This document shows positions 42,550 through 54,265 of a stretch of DNA of 64,000 nt, in pieces. The stretch's first letter is position 1. Every line of letters starts with the position of its first letter. The DNA is taken from assembly GCA_030765065.1 (NCBI GenBank), contig CM060989.1, positions 40,167,501 to 40,231,500 of the forward strand, in the 5' to 3' direction. The position numbers were made by a program, and so were the translations under genes. The notes beneath the pieces were generated by a model that had not been told where the DNA came from, did no database searches, and saw only the letters and a list, made by a program, of their open reading frames with translations. This DNA is from Deroplatys truncata (lineage: Eukaryota > Arthropoda > Insecta > Mantodea > Mantidae).

Positions 42550-43229
42550 CAAAGGAAAACGCAAAATAATGCCTAAACCACTCGCTAGTCGCAAGGAGGC
42601 AATGGACTGTCTAGAGCAAATGAATTTATAAACATAGCCACTGGGCCATTTCATGTAAAATTTTAGGTTTTGGAAAAAAGGATTTCACGTATTTACCCTG
42701 ACATAAGCAACGTTCAGTTTTGATAATGTTCACACCTTTACACAATGTACTATCTGAAGTGATTAATTGGCTGCTGAAGATACGATGTCACACTATAAAA
42801 CTTGATGAAAACACGACAGTCGCCTGTCAACGAGGGCGGAGCACGAAGAACGGAGAAAGCTGACAAATAAGGCAATAAGCATTTGAGATTACATTCCCTG
42901 AGAAAGCTTCAGTCAGCCACATTGTTGCGCAGGAGGCTACTGGCCTTTAACGAGATTCCTTCTGCTTCTAGTAAACGGAGATTCTCTACAGCCTTTTATT
43001 TGCCACATAAATCTTTGCAAAAGAGCTGAAACCTTTCTTTTTTCCCTGCTCTTTGAACTAGAACCCCTAGAACCTGGAAGAAAGGCAGTAAACTACAGGA
43101 CAATCATCGCTAACCATCAAGTAATTACACTGCGGTTACTACATTCTTTTGCAATAATATTTATGATATGAGGTTCACAGTAAACGAGGCTGCAAGTAGC
43201 TTACCCTAAACTAGTTTAATAGAGAAAGA
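42550..43229. other. no recognisable gene
   Basis: Unremarkable spacer; no motif or repeat partner seen. Confidence 0.45.
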
Positions 43230-44520
43230 CGAGGGCCGTCTCAGAAGTACCCGAACTGATGTATAGATAGCAGCTGTTGTTTAAAACAAATGACTATGGT
43301 AGAAAGTATCACCCTTATACAACTTAAGTCTGAAGTTTGACAATGCTACATTGTTTAGTAATTGTTTGGCAGCCATCAATAGTGAACGCTCTCAGCGAAT
43401 TTGTAAACATGGATAAAACTGGTCATTGTTATGTAATACAATAATTTCATTTGAAAGGTCTTAGTCCAAGTAATATTAAAGCTGAGCTAGATTCTACCCT
43501 GGGGGAGTCTGCTCCTTCGTTTACAACAGTAAAATATTGGGTGTCAGAGTTTAAGCGAGGCCGTACGAGCTGCCAAGACAAACATCGCAGTGGTCGACCA
43601 AATGAGGTGACCGCGCCAGAAATTGTGAAGAAAATCCACAAAATGCTATTGAATGACCGTCGATTGAAAGTGCGCGAGCTAACACACATCGTAGACATTT
43701 CAAAAAGTGATGTACATTCATACTAACTGAAAGTTTAGACACGAGAAAAATGTGCGCAAGATGGGTGCCGCGTTTATTTACAATAGAACAAAAACAGCGT
43801 CGTGAGGATGTTTTAGTCGAGTGTTAGCTATGTTTCGCTGCAATAAAGCCGAGTTTTTGCTTCGATTCATAACCATGGATGCAACATGGGTGCATTACTT
43901 CACACCTGAGACTACGGGACAGTCAAAACAGTGGAATGAAAGGGGAGAATCGGCTCCAAAGAAGGCGAAGACAGTTCCATCTGCAGCCAAGGTCATGACA
44001 TCAGTTTTTTGTGATGTGCGTGGGATAATTTTAATTGATTATCTTCAAAAAGGAAAAGCAATTAATGACGAGCATTATTCAAACTTATTGCAGCGTTTGA
44101 ATGATGAAATCAAGCAAAAACGGCCGCATTTAGCGAAAAAGAAAGTTCTGTTTCATCAAGACAATGCACCAGTTTACAATCCATTATCGCCATGACCAAA
44201 ATCAATGAGTTAAAGTTCGAATTGCTTCCTCATGCATCCTATTCGCCAGACTTAGCCCCCTTTGATTATTTCCTGTTTCCAAAGTTGAAGAAATGGCTTG
44301 GCGGTAAAAGATTTGCCAACAATGAAGAGGTGGAGTCTGAAGTTGATGGCTATTTTGCAGAACTCGATGGTTCTCAGTATAAACAGGTATCGAATCGATT
44401 GAACGCCGCTGGGAAAAGTGTATCGAGCTGAAAGAAGACTATGCAGAGGAATAAAAAATGTTTATTCCACAAATTTTTGTGTTATCTTTGTTAGGTCGGG
44501 TACTTCTGGGACAGCCCTCG
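43230..44520 (+). mobile_element. mariner transposon, family A, copy A2
   Basis: Left terminus CGAGGGCCGTCTCAGAAGTA, right terminus (complemented) CGAGGGCTGTCCCAGAAGTA, 1,291 bp. TA follows on the right (44521-44522); the left flank reads GA. It is the most complete family A copy in the window. Confidence 0.92.
43409..44454 (+). pseudogene. mariner transposase, family A (copy A2)
   Basis: Starts at MDKTGHCYVIQ (ATG at 43409) and is stopped at codon 12 by TAA. The same frame continues to VDISKSDVHS, where one base is missing. The next frame gives RKMCARWVPRLFTIEQKQ, and another one-base loss follows VEC. The catalytic core is open from MLAMFRCNKAEF to HQDNAPV (43821-44195), with the first Asp in ITMDATWVHYF and the second in HQDNAP. 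A further frameshift leads to SYSPDLAPFDYFLFPKLKKW with the third Asp kept. The triad is intact, unlike in copies A1 and A3, but the frame is broken about four times. Confidence 0.92.
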
Positions 44521-46825
44521 TACCATAACTTCAACGATAGTCCACATTATTGTTTCTTTTCTGCATTATTACAAATAAATGTTATTTTCATTTTCAGTCA
44601 TATTCCTGTTTACTTCACATTGTTTTAAATTGCTTACTTTACGCTTTCAGTTGCTATTTTCACATTATGAACTAAAGTTCATAAATGACACAGAAGCATA
44701 GAAACAAAGAATTAAAACAATATTTCAAACAGCTTCCGGCAATTTGTGGAAATTAAGTCAGAAGGTCCTCATGATTTTTCCTCGTAAGAATAACAAAGTA
44801 CGTGATTAAGTAAATTAAATTGCAATTTAATGTGAAAAATTAGTTTTTGGTCGACCACACTATAATATGCTGATTACATGTGACAAAACTGAATTATGGC
44901 ATCCATAGTACTTCAGCGACTTATTATCATCTTACTCGGCGGCGCACACAGCTCCCCTATCGCCCATACCTTTTAACACCAAAGCAGAAGTCCACTAGGA
45001 CCCATTCCCAGATAAACAATGAAATATGTGTATTTAAAATAAATTAAGTTCTGTTCATTGTATTTTAATATTCTAATAAACTGAATTCATTTTCTTTGTT
45101 CCAATATCTGTTGCTTTCACGTTACCTGCAAAAATCAACAGGGACTGGGCTCAACAGGGCTGCCATCTGTTGTACTACTCGCAAACACGCTAAGGCCCGG
45201 CAATCAATGCTGCCATCCTATCAGCCTTTAATTACACACAACTTACAAGGTAAGATATTTTTGTAAAAACTCGAAAAGTTTTGTGGTCGGCTAAAAACAC
45301 TCGTATGCAACTTGACTTGGTAATTAAGACCCTCATATGAAAATTATGAAACTCGCTACCGCTCGTTTCATGAACATACTCACATTTAATTACTGCCATT
45401 ATACTCTTGTTGCATAATATACTATTACGCAAGCCTGTCATTGTAAACACACTGTTTACTGCATTCAATATCGTGCATAATTGGCTCATTAAGACACACC
45501 TGCCAATAATATCAATGACGTATTCCATGTAGAAATGAGATAATACCGGTATTCAAATTTACCATGGCTTATAGAGAGAAGATGAAATCCTCCTATTATA
45601 TTCTTTCCTCAGAGCAACGAAGACGCGAAAACCTGTGTACATTATATATAGAATAATTCAACTTCAATTTATAATTACTTATCATGCTGTGCTGATAATA
45701 GGCTACAGTACCGTCCATAACACCCGCTCACAAATAATTAAAGCGGCTCTGGTTCAACATGCCAGATAATAATAAATGAAATGCAGGGAAAAATGATATA
45801 ACGCTAAAATTGCATAAAATGTATCCAATTAGTGGATAATGTTAACATTACACTCGCGAAAATTGCCACACGGACGACAGTAAGTGCGACAAACATTCAT
45901 TAGTGCCATATCATCAAGATTTCCCCCACTTGTTTAAAATTGATCTTCTCTTTTTCAAACTATGCATTTTTAATTAATGTTCTTCTCTCCAGATTTTAGT
46001 TCTCTAGGTCTTCCTCTCCTCCGCATAATGGCCACCCCACCCCTGAGTAAAAACATTTCTCTGACCTTTTTAACTCTCACACGCCAGTTCTTGCCTATGC
46101 CATGCCTTCTCTTTTCTCCTTGTTCCTATATATATCGTATTCTAATATCAATTGTCTTAAAAACAGTTTGTGCCTGTACATTTTTACACAACACACCTTT
46201 ATTTTCCTGAGAGATTACAGTTTTAAAATTTCTACCTTCACCATAAAGCGAATAAAGTAAGCTTAGCCAAACTGGCTAAGACCGCGTAGAAAATGTAATA
46301 TGGGCGGGACTTCCCACATAGCTTCACGAAGTTCACCAACCTTGGCATGTGTGGGGGTGGATTCTTCCAGCCTTTGGAATTTTCTGCGAACCTTATCTAC
46401 GTTCCAGAAAAAATTTCCCCCTTACCGAGGCAGTTCACACTCCTCTACTGAAGCTATCAGTAGCGAAGTAAGAACCATGGTTGCTTTTGGTTCCATCTAC
46501 CAGGGAATTTACTGGGAGAGGTTGAATCAGAACAGATGAAGGCTACAATGAAAGGAATGGAAACCAGAAGGCGCGTTGTTAATAAGCGCTCTAGATTTAA
46601 ATTCCATAAATACCTATTTCTTCCGCTAGTTTTGTACTTTACTCCAATCAAAACACTTCTACAACCAAATTCTAACAGTAATGTTACTGCGTCTTCTTAT
46701 AAATCCAACAGCATTTAATTTATGGACAATCACACCTTAAAGCTTTTGTCATTCTGGGTTATTCTGTAATTAACCGTATGCAGCAATAAAAAGAGAGCAT
46801 TAATAGTTTAACGCCAATTAACGCC
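44521..46825. other. no recognisable gene; largest empty stretch
   Basis: 2.3 kb without transposon remains, SINE boxes or any domain. 45925-46170 is pyrimidine-rich and gives a 77-codon plus-strand frame that looks compositional. This is the likeliest unique-sequence part of the window. Confidence 0.45.
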
Positions 46826-47060
46826 TGTGGAGTAGTGATCAACATTCCTGTCTATGCATGCAAAGGGACCAAGGTCCAATTCCTGCCCAGCGCAAAGGTT
46901 TTTTTCAGTGTTGCAGAAATCCCATTCTATATTCAAGAGTGGGTAAATATAACTATACCCTAGATACTCTGGAACGGATGGCAGCGGGCAACAAAACCCC
47001 TAAAGGGGCACTATTCTGCATAGCTCTCGTGGAAAATAATGAAATACAAATCCACATTTA
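46826..47060 (+). repeat. tRNA-like SINE-type segment
   Basis: GTGGAGTAGTGATCAACATT (A-box-like) and AAGGTCCAATTCC (B-box-like, about 46869) lie at tRNA spacing, followed by a moderately GC-rich body. No second copy occurs in the window, so the assignment rests on the boxes alone. Confidence 0.4.
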
Positions 47061-48747
47061 GTTAAAATAAGCAACTGTGGGTCATCATTTTGGATTTTAA
47101 GCCTAAATTTGGATTTGATCTTCATTGTGGAAACTGCGAAAGTAAACGAGTCGCCTATATGTAAATTTTAACCTTTTAGTTTGCTATTTTTACTCATTGT
47201 TTTAAACCTTATGTCTAAATAATTAATAAATATTGTTACATGCTGGGTAGAAGCCTAAAAGTTCACATGAAAATTAAATTAATTTCTAATACCCAGCAAG
47301 CATATTGAGGGGACGTATACTCACTTGGCTGCGGAGGACCGAAACGTGGTGTGAAGGTTAAGAGGAAGGCGTGGGTTTTTCACTGTACAAAATCCATAAC
47401 ACAAATCTACTCACACATTTCTAGATTTATTTCCCAACGTTTGGGCTTCCTACATTATTAAAAATGAAAGGTAAGAGGAGATGTCCACCGATCCATTAGC
47501 CGGCTTGCACTCGCGACCCGCTTCTTAAGGAATCCCAAGCAACACAGACGCTATCCCAACAATCGTGGCTAGCAAAGCTACCAGCCAGGAGTGACGTCAC
47601 GAAAACGACAATATGTCTGGTAACGACAATGTAAAACAACAATATGCCTGGTAATGACAATGTAACCCCCAAATTATTAATACGCCACATCATTTCTCTG
47701 TACACTTCGTCAACTAAAAGTGGCCGCTATCATGAGCAGTTAAGTGTTTTTAAAGTCCCTTCGAGCGAGCGCGCGGTTCACAACCGTCAACTTTTGTGCG
47801 CCGCGTTAGCTAACTATAATACAAGCCACAAGGCACTGATTTGGGCTATCTCCACACCGTTCTTGACGTGTAGCAGTGAATAACCTACTTAAATTCTGCC
47901 AAGCAGCTCGAGTTCGATACTCCGTAATGGATTGTTATCTTTTACTTTTTCCAACTCGTTTTACTGTAATATAGTTAAATAATATTGCTTGTGTTACTTC
48001 ATTTCACTCACAAATATAATTATAATACTAGTGAAACTTGTGTTTATAAAATTAAATTGACTGAGTATGAAACATCCTAACGGCCTATAAATTAATGCCA
48101 TGGTTGCCATCTGCCGGTATGACGGACTACTAAATAAACGTCACATGCACAAAAAATGAAGAAAACCTGTTATATTTTTACTTGTGTATTTAAAATGAAA
48201 GGGAAAAGAAAAGCTTGAGTAGCTCCATGGAGATCTGAATTAGCAACCTCAGAAAAGTAAGCTAACTTTCTACCCTGAGCCACTAGGTGGTAAGCGTGGC
48301 ATTGTATTAGTATTACTCCAATTAAGAACCAGAAATCAATAAAGTGTGTTTCGGTTGCAAATACTCAGTATTGCAACACTCAGAAACATCTGTGTTTGAA
48401 ATCTCTTAGATATATGAATTATTTTCTTGGAAGATTTTGTGATTATAGTTGTGTTCCCCATTATAACTACTGCAATAATATACGCAGTCCTGTGAATAAA
48501 GCCTGGCTGTCCCGAGCGCTTACGGAAATATCCGATTCGAGCTTGTTTCTCAGACGCTGGCCAGTTTTAAACTGACCAAGTGTACATATTCAGGTCCTTA
48601 GAAAGCCAATCGGTTTTAATAATGGATATTTTCAGGTTAAATCTCTACATTGCAATCTTAAGTGTGCATACGTCAATCTGTGATATTGTATCTGATTTTG
48701 CAAAAACAGGTTGCTGGCCATAAAATAACAGTGTATCTGTCGAATGA
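47061..48747. other. mostly unrecognised; small repeats and eroded tRNA-like pieces
   Basis: A ~31-bp unit (CAATATG.CTGGTAA.GACAA) is repeated twice in tandem at 47608-47668. Two minus-strand segments, 47500-47560 and 48225-48296 (CCACCTAGTGGCTCAGGGTA), are weakly tRNA-like. Nothing else is recognisable. Confidence 0.4.
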
Positions 48748-49732
48748 TTTATGTCCTCAGGAGTGGGTATTACTGCGCAGCCGCAACATGTAGCTTCCTG
48801 GCTGACACATCCTTAAATTTGGTAGTTACGCGGCTCACATTCTCTTGTGATTAGTTTTTGATTCGTGTTATCATGGAACGGCTACGATTCGAAAAACCGA
48901 ATTATAATACGAGTGTTGTTAGTTTTTGAAGAGTGTCAACGTAATAGCAGACAAGCACAGCAATTTATAGATACAGGTTTGCAGATATAACATGAGTTTA
49001 CTATACCATTCGTGTGTGGGTGCATACTGGGTGGCTCGGATATACCTATGAGCAGTAGGTTGGGTGGCCTTCTCTCCGGTCACTGCATGGACTTTTATTG
49101 TGATGTACTGGGAACTCAAAGATAATGTTCAAAGTGAGCTCCGTCTGTTATGCAAAATTGTGACCTTCCTCGTTAGCCCTTTCCGCACCTTACACAACAT
49201 TGTAGGTGTTATAGTTGCATTTGCTGCAGGAATTCTATTTATGAGGTGGTTGTTGTGGAGGTAATTCTTCAGGAATCGTCTAGAGAAAACAGTCCCTGGG
49301 AGTAAGATCCGGAGATCTCGAGGTCACTCTTGCAACAGGCTATGCAGTCCAATACATCGACCGGGATATTTCCTATACAATATCCCCCGTGTCCGTGCTG
49401 ACGTGAGTGCGGGATGGCCACCTTGTTTAGAGAGCACGTCTCGACGAAATGTCACATCCTCTAGATATGTAAATTTGTTCAACAAAGACAGAATATCTGC
49501 AAACCTTTTGCTATAAATTGCTGTGCTAGTCTGCCATTACGCTGACACACTTCAAAAGCTAACAACACTCGTATCATAATTCGGTGTTTCCGAATCGTAG
49601 CCGCCCATGATAACACGAGCCAAAAACCAATCACAAGAGAACGTGAGTCGCATAACTGCCAAGTTTAAGGACTGTCCACCAGGAAGCTACTTGTTACGGC
49701 TGCGCAGTAATACTCACTCCCGAGGACATAAA
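48748..49732 (-). mobile_element. internally deleted DNA transposon with ~240-bp inverted repeats
   Basis: The left arm (48748-48988) and right arm (49493-49732) are inverted copies: TTTATGTCCTC.GGAGTG at the outer ends and CAATTTATAG.....GTTTGCAGATAT at the inner ends. The arms contain what would be the transposase 5' end (CGGCTACGATTCG... and ATACGAGTGTTGTTAG). The interior, read on the minus strand, has transposase-like IPAANATITPTMLCKVRKGL and, in another frame, DGAHFEHYL, the usual end of an insect IS630-Tc1-mariner transposase. A central portion is missing. No exact TA pair was fixed at the outer ends. Confidence 0.7.
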
Positions 49733-49953
49733 GTACCCAAAACACTGGTTAGTACCTATCCGAGGCACCCATCACATATAAATATTGAAGAATAATTGTT
49801 TATAAAATTTATCTTATCATAACAAGAGATACACAGCGAAAAAGATGAGTGAGGAGGATCCTGGATTTAAATCCCGAGAAAATGTTCATCTTTTAAATGC
49901 AATATTTTTCTTTCCATTCTTTTGTAAGAGCGCCTATATAAAAGTTGATCGAC

Positions 49954-50200
49954 ATGGGTAGCCGAGGTCGTTAAGACACGGATTCATGAACGGAAGGTGT
50001 GATGTTCAAATCCCACCAGGACCGTTCCTCCCTGACTGACGCCTTTTTTCCCAGTTCTCATCACTGCAAATACCGGGAAGTACCCTAATTTTAGCCTGAA
50101 ACATTTCCTTCCCAAATTTCCTTTCCCAATTCTCATTTCATGTATCACTAGCGTCACCATCTGTGGTGCCGTATTCATCGCGTTAAGACTATTAAATTGC
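49954..50200 (+). repeat. tRNA-derived SINE (SINE-3), copy 2
   Basis: GGGTAGCCGAGGTCGTTAAG (A-box-like) and TGTTCAAATCCC (50002-50013, B box). Then AGTACCCTAATTTTAGCCTG and CCTTTCCCAATTCTCATTTC, both shared with the copy at 31418. Confidence 0.78.
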
Positions 50201-50330
50201 ATTAATTCGCCTTCTTGTATCATAAACTTGAGTAGCTTAACAAATGGTTTCAGTTGCGTAATCGCCTTCCTATATTACAGTTTTAGTTATATTTCTAATA
50301 TTCCGCAGGCGAAAATTGTGGTCGTGTTAG

Positions 50331-51128
50331 GCAGGATGTTTCAGAGCCTCTACAACAAATTCTGAGGAACGATAGATCTAGCAGAGCAGAACATCTTTGC
50401 CAAGCAACCACCATCCTCCGACGCATCGTTACGGAGTTATCACCCCTGATTGAAGCGTACCCGGTAGGATACGTTTGAGAGGCACAGCCAGTACCCTTTG
50501 ACTCTTGTTTGTTTACAACCGCTGAATGAAGTGACAGCGCCTCTTTCTTGATCCTTACGTCTGGTTAGGTAGTCCAATTTAGCTCAGTGTTTGTGAACAT
50601 CAGCTCCAGAAAGTACAGGGACTAGGGCCGAACGACTTCACGCCTCGTGTTTAGTTTGTCCAGTGGTTTCTGCAACGAAGTATCGCACGTCTTGTTTACC
50701 GATGAGGCCTTCTTCACACGAGAAGGATACTTCAACAGCAAGAACAGCCATATCTGGGATGTTGAGAACCCTCATGCAGTGTTCGTTAGACATCACCAAC
50801 AAAAATATTCCGTAAACATCTGGGCTGGAATTGTTGGTGATAATTTGCTGGGACTTTTCGTTTTGCCACTGTGGTCTCAGACCTACCAAACCTAGCCAGA
50901 CGTAAGGGACCAGAAAGATGCGATAGCACTTGATTCAGCGGTTGTAAACAAACAAGAGTCAAAGAGTGCTGACTGCATCTCTTAAATGCATCCTGCCGGA
51001 TACGCTTCAAACAGGGGAATAACTCCATAGCGATGGTCAGAGGATGGTGGTTGCTCGACAAAAAATGTTCCCCTCTGCGAGATCTATCGTTACTCAGAGT
51101 TTGTCACAGAGGTCCTGAAACATCCTGC
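50331..51128 (+). mobile_element. internally deleted DNA transposon with ~240-bp inverted repeats
   Basis: Outer ends GCAGGATGTTTCAGAGCC (50331) and, complemented, GCAGGATGTTTCAGGACC (51128). The arms match over about 240 bp, including CGATAGATCT.GCAGAG, AGCAACCACCATCCTC and TTGACTCTTGTTTGTTTACA. The interior keeps a middle piece of a transposase. Confidence 0.8.
50590..50890 (+). pseudogene. transposase middle fragment
   Basis: LQKVQGLGPNDFTPRV, then a stop and a frame change, then VLFTDEAFFTREGYFNSKNS and HIWDVENPHAV, then KYSVNIWAGIVGDNLLGLF. 'FTDEA.FTR.G..N..N.H.W..ENPH' with the catalytic Asp in FTDE, followed by '..SVN.W.GI..D.L.G', is characteristic of a common insect IS630-Tc1-mariner transposase group. 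Both the N-terminal domain and the later catalytic residues are deleted. Confidence 0.75.
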
Positions 51129-51189
51129 AGACATATCCACAACCGTGGGAAGCTACGTAATAATAATAGGAAGAAGAAAAATATAAGTC

Positions 51190-51265
51190 ACATTGGCCAG
51201 TACCCGGAATTCGAACCTTCCGAAAACCAGCCAAGAATGCTACCCCATTAACCACCTAACTAATG
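51190..51265 (-). repeat. tRNA-like sequence
   Basis: On the minus strand TTAGGTGGTTAATGGGGTAG (A-box-like) and GGTTCGAATTCCGG (B box, 51204-51217) lie at tRNA spacing. The acceptor stem does not form well, so I take it as a SINE head. Confidence 0.45.
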
Positions 51266-51414
51266 TTATGAATTGCAGAGAGAAGCAAATTTTATTGCTA
51301 CTTTCTAAACATTTTACTGTTGTCTCAGCCTGATGTGTGCTCGAATGTTTCCACAACAGACGTAAATCAGTTTGTAATGCAAACCATACGATTTGTGTTT
51401 GCAACATAAATGTT

Positions 51415-52172
51415 TACTTTATCTACTACTGGAAGCTGTATTCCACCCAAAAATTCGATACCGAAATTTCACCGGAAATACACGTTTTGAAACTCTCAAT
51501 TATAAAAAAATAATTTTTAGAAACAAATCCGTGTGTGAGTGAGAGAGAGAGACTCAAAAACGAACTATCGGACCAAACTTGGTATTTAAGTTCAGCATCC
51601 CCCAACAAAAACTACCCTTTACATGGAGAAGTTTAGATTTTATCAAAAATGGCTCTAACGATTTTGATTAAAATACTATAGGTTTAAGCTATTTCCATGA
51701 CGAATGAAATGTATATCTTGAGTTTTCTGGGAATAACCTATGAAGTCCTCTTCATTCTGAATGACTGGCATAACTGGTAAACCTAAGAGAGAGACAAAAT
51801 CTTACTACACAGAAAATGTAGATCTCGTTGAAGCACACAATTTAGTTTCGTTTATATTTTTGGTGGACTTAACTATTTCCGAGATATTTCTTGCTATTGG
51901 TTTGAATTTTCAAATAATTATGCTTCTCTCAACTGTTGAGTCATTCGTTTTTTTCTCATGGTCGTTGAAAGAGCATGGAATTTCAAAGTCATCACATACA
52001 GACACGCTCTTTAAACAAGTGACTTTCGCATTACCTACTATATCTTACAACGACATGTGTAAATGCAAATTGAAAGTGTATCTGGATTAACAAGAAGTAT
52101 ACAGAAGGATACGCTTTTGTAAAAAATAGTTTGTAGAACACTGAGTAGAGAAAGTCATTGACTGAAACACAT
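51415..52172 (+). repeat. R860 copy k, diverged
   Basis: Starts ACTTTATCTACTACTGG, has lost much of the TG tract (now GTGTGAGTGAGAGAGAGA), and ends GAAACACATCAG followed by ATATTTTT. Confidence 0.75.
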
Positions 52173-52254
52173 CAGATATTTTTGTACGGAATAAATGTAA
52201 ACACACACGAAAAACATTAACAAAGTATATAGCCACCAAACCCAAAGAAAAAAT

Positions 52255-53112
52255 CTGATGTGTTACACTCACATGACTTTCTCTACTCTTGTACAAACTA
52301 TTTTTACAAACGCTTAATCTCCATATGCTTCATGTTAATCGAGATATCGAGATGTCAATCTTATTGATAATTTTCTTGTAGATGCAAGGGGAATATGGTA
52401 AGTTTTAAGCGATAGTCAAATATTTTAACGCTGGTTGCTATGTGGCGCATTCCATTCTCTTTGAATGTCCAGGACATAAAAAAATGAATAACGAATTTGA
52501 GAAAAAGTATAAGTATTGGAAAATTTAAGGTAATAACAAGCAATATCTCGCAAACAGGTTCACTCAACAAAAGAAATGTATATGACATAAATTGTGTATT
52601 TTAACGCGATCTACATTTTTCGTGTAGTAAACTTTTGTCTAACTCTTATGGTTTACCAGTTATGCAAAAGTCGTTCATAATGAAGAATACTTTTGGAGAC
52701 ATTCCCAGAAATTTCGAGATATACATTTTATTTGTCATGGCAATATCTTAAACATATGATAGTTTAATCAAAATCGTTAGAGCCGTTTTTGAGAAAATTA
52801 AAATTTTCGAAAAATGTTCCATGTAAAGGGTAGTCTGGGGTGGGGGGATTTTGTTGAAAACCTTCGTGTCGCATCTCTGGAAGATACTGAACCTAAATAC
52901 CAAGTTTGGTGTTTATCCCACTGTTCGTTTCTGAGTTATGCTGTTCACAGACACAGACACACAGACAGACACACACACACACGGACATGTTTCCAAAAAT
53001 GCTCTTTTTGGATTCAGAGGGTCTCAAAACATATATTTCCGGTGAAATCTCGGTATCGAATTTTTGGGTGGAATACAATACTTCCCCTACTTACTATACG
53101 TAGTAGAGAAAG
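52255..53112 (-). repeat. R860 copy l, full length
   Basis: Reversed copy, 858 bp, from CTGATGTGTTACACTCACAT to TACGTAGTAGAGAAAG. It is flanked by AAAAAAT on the left and TAAAAAA on the right. It is close in sequence to copies m and n and presumably a young insertion. Confidence 0.88.
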
Positions 53113-53759
53113 TAAAAAAAAAGCGTATGACAATACTAACTTGATCATACCGAGAGCTCTCCTTTTCTCTGTGGAGCCCCATGGTCTCTAGTGGCACTCT
53201 GTTTAAAATTAATTTCCTAACACGCCGAAAAACCACCCACGCTAAACCCTCTTCTCTCCCCCCTCTATCAAGATCCCAAAAGCCCCGTAAAGTGATCCCT
53301 ATCATCCCGTCCGACCCTTTTCCTTTCATCGACTATCTGTCCACACTGCTTGGGACAATCTCAGTCCTTACGTTAACAACAAATCCATTCAAACAATGGG
53401 CTTCGATGCTATAGAAAATCAAAATAATAACAGCAGTATTTCTCTTTCTTTGTTGTTTTGCTTTCTTTCTTATTTTTCTATCATGGCGAAGAAAAATTTA
53501 TTGGTTCCCCGCCAAGCTGGGCTTCGATATCGATTCACGTATTTTGGAAGCAGTAGCGTCTGACTGTTCAAACATGTTTTGCTTTCCTCGAGAAGTCGTG
53601 AACCTAAGAGGCACACACAGAATCATATAGTTGTTTACATTCCCAACAGTTCGAGGAGATTACGATTGTTAAACACGACGAACAATAGGTAAAGCAAAAA
53701 ATAAGCGTGCTCACATCTAAGAAAGGATTATCTGTATATTCCAATCAAAGTAATTCTTG
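53113..53759. other. unrecognised
   Basis: A 77-codon plus-strand frame (53181-53414) rich in Ser, Thr and Pro runs from NFLTRRKTTHAK to KQWASML. I do not recognise it and it could be a LINE or transposon scrap. Nothing else stands out. Confidence 0.35.
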
Positions 53760-54265
53760 TTTACTTCAAGGAGAGTACAGAGTATTGTTCGCAATCAAGA
53801 ACCCCTTACTTTATGAAAGACCACGCCTACATCAACAGTGATGTTCTATCTGGCAGCCTTTAACTTGAGCTATCAATCTGCAGCACAGCTTCCACTGGAG
53901 CAAGCTGCTACGAAATACAGGGATGTCCAGTTTATTCCATTCCTCCTGGCACATTTCCAGAGAGCATCCAAATTTCGCGGCCGTCTGCTTTCAAGGGCTC
54001 TTTTCAGAAATTCAAGTGCACAAAACTCCATCAGTGATGCATCAGATGAATTAAAAGGATGTCGCTGAAAGGTATGGGAGGTATTCCCATTTCTCTATGT
54101 TCTCCAAATATTTGTAGCTTGAAGCAGACGTATGACTTAATGCCTTATCCTGATGCAACCAGACTTTACTTAAATCTGAACCATAGAGAGCAGGGATTTC
54201 TGTATAGAAAATTGGTATCAGGACGTTAGAATGATAACATGCCGAGCGGATTTTCACAGTTTTTA

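Noticed and set aside
45977-46210. 77-codon frame in pyrimidine-rich DNA as a gene
   Set aside because: Leucine- and serine-rich translation is what a pyrimidine-rich strand gives; no signal, domain, promoter or splice evidence.
52814-53191. Recurring open frames starting MFHVKG or ending ISVSNFWVEYNTSPTYYT, with His-Thr runs
   Set aside because: They come from the non-coding repeat R860; the His-Thr runs are translated CA microsatellite, frames differ between copies, and stops fall at different places. Their recurrence reflects the repeat, not a protein family.
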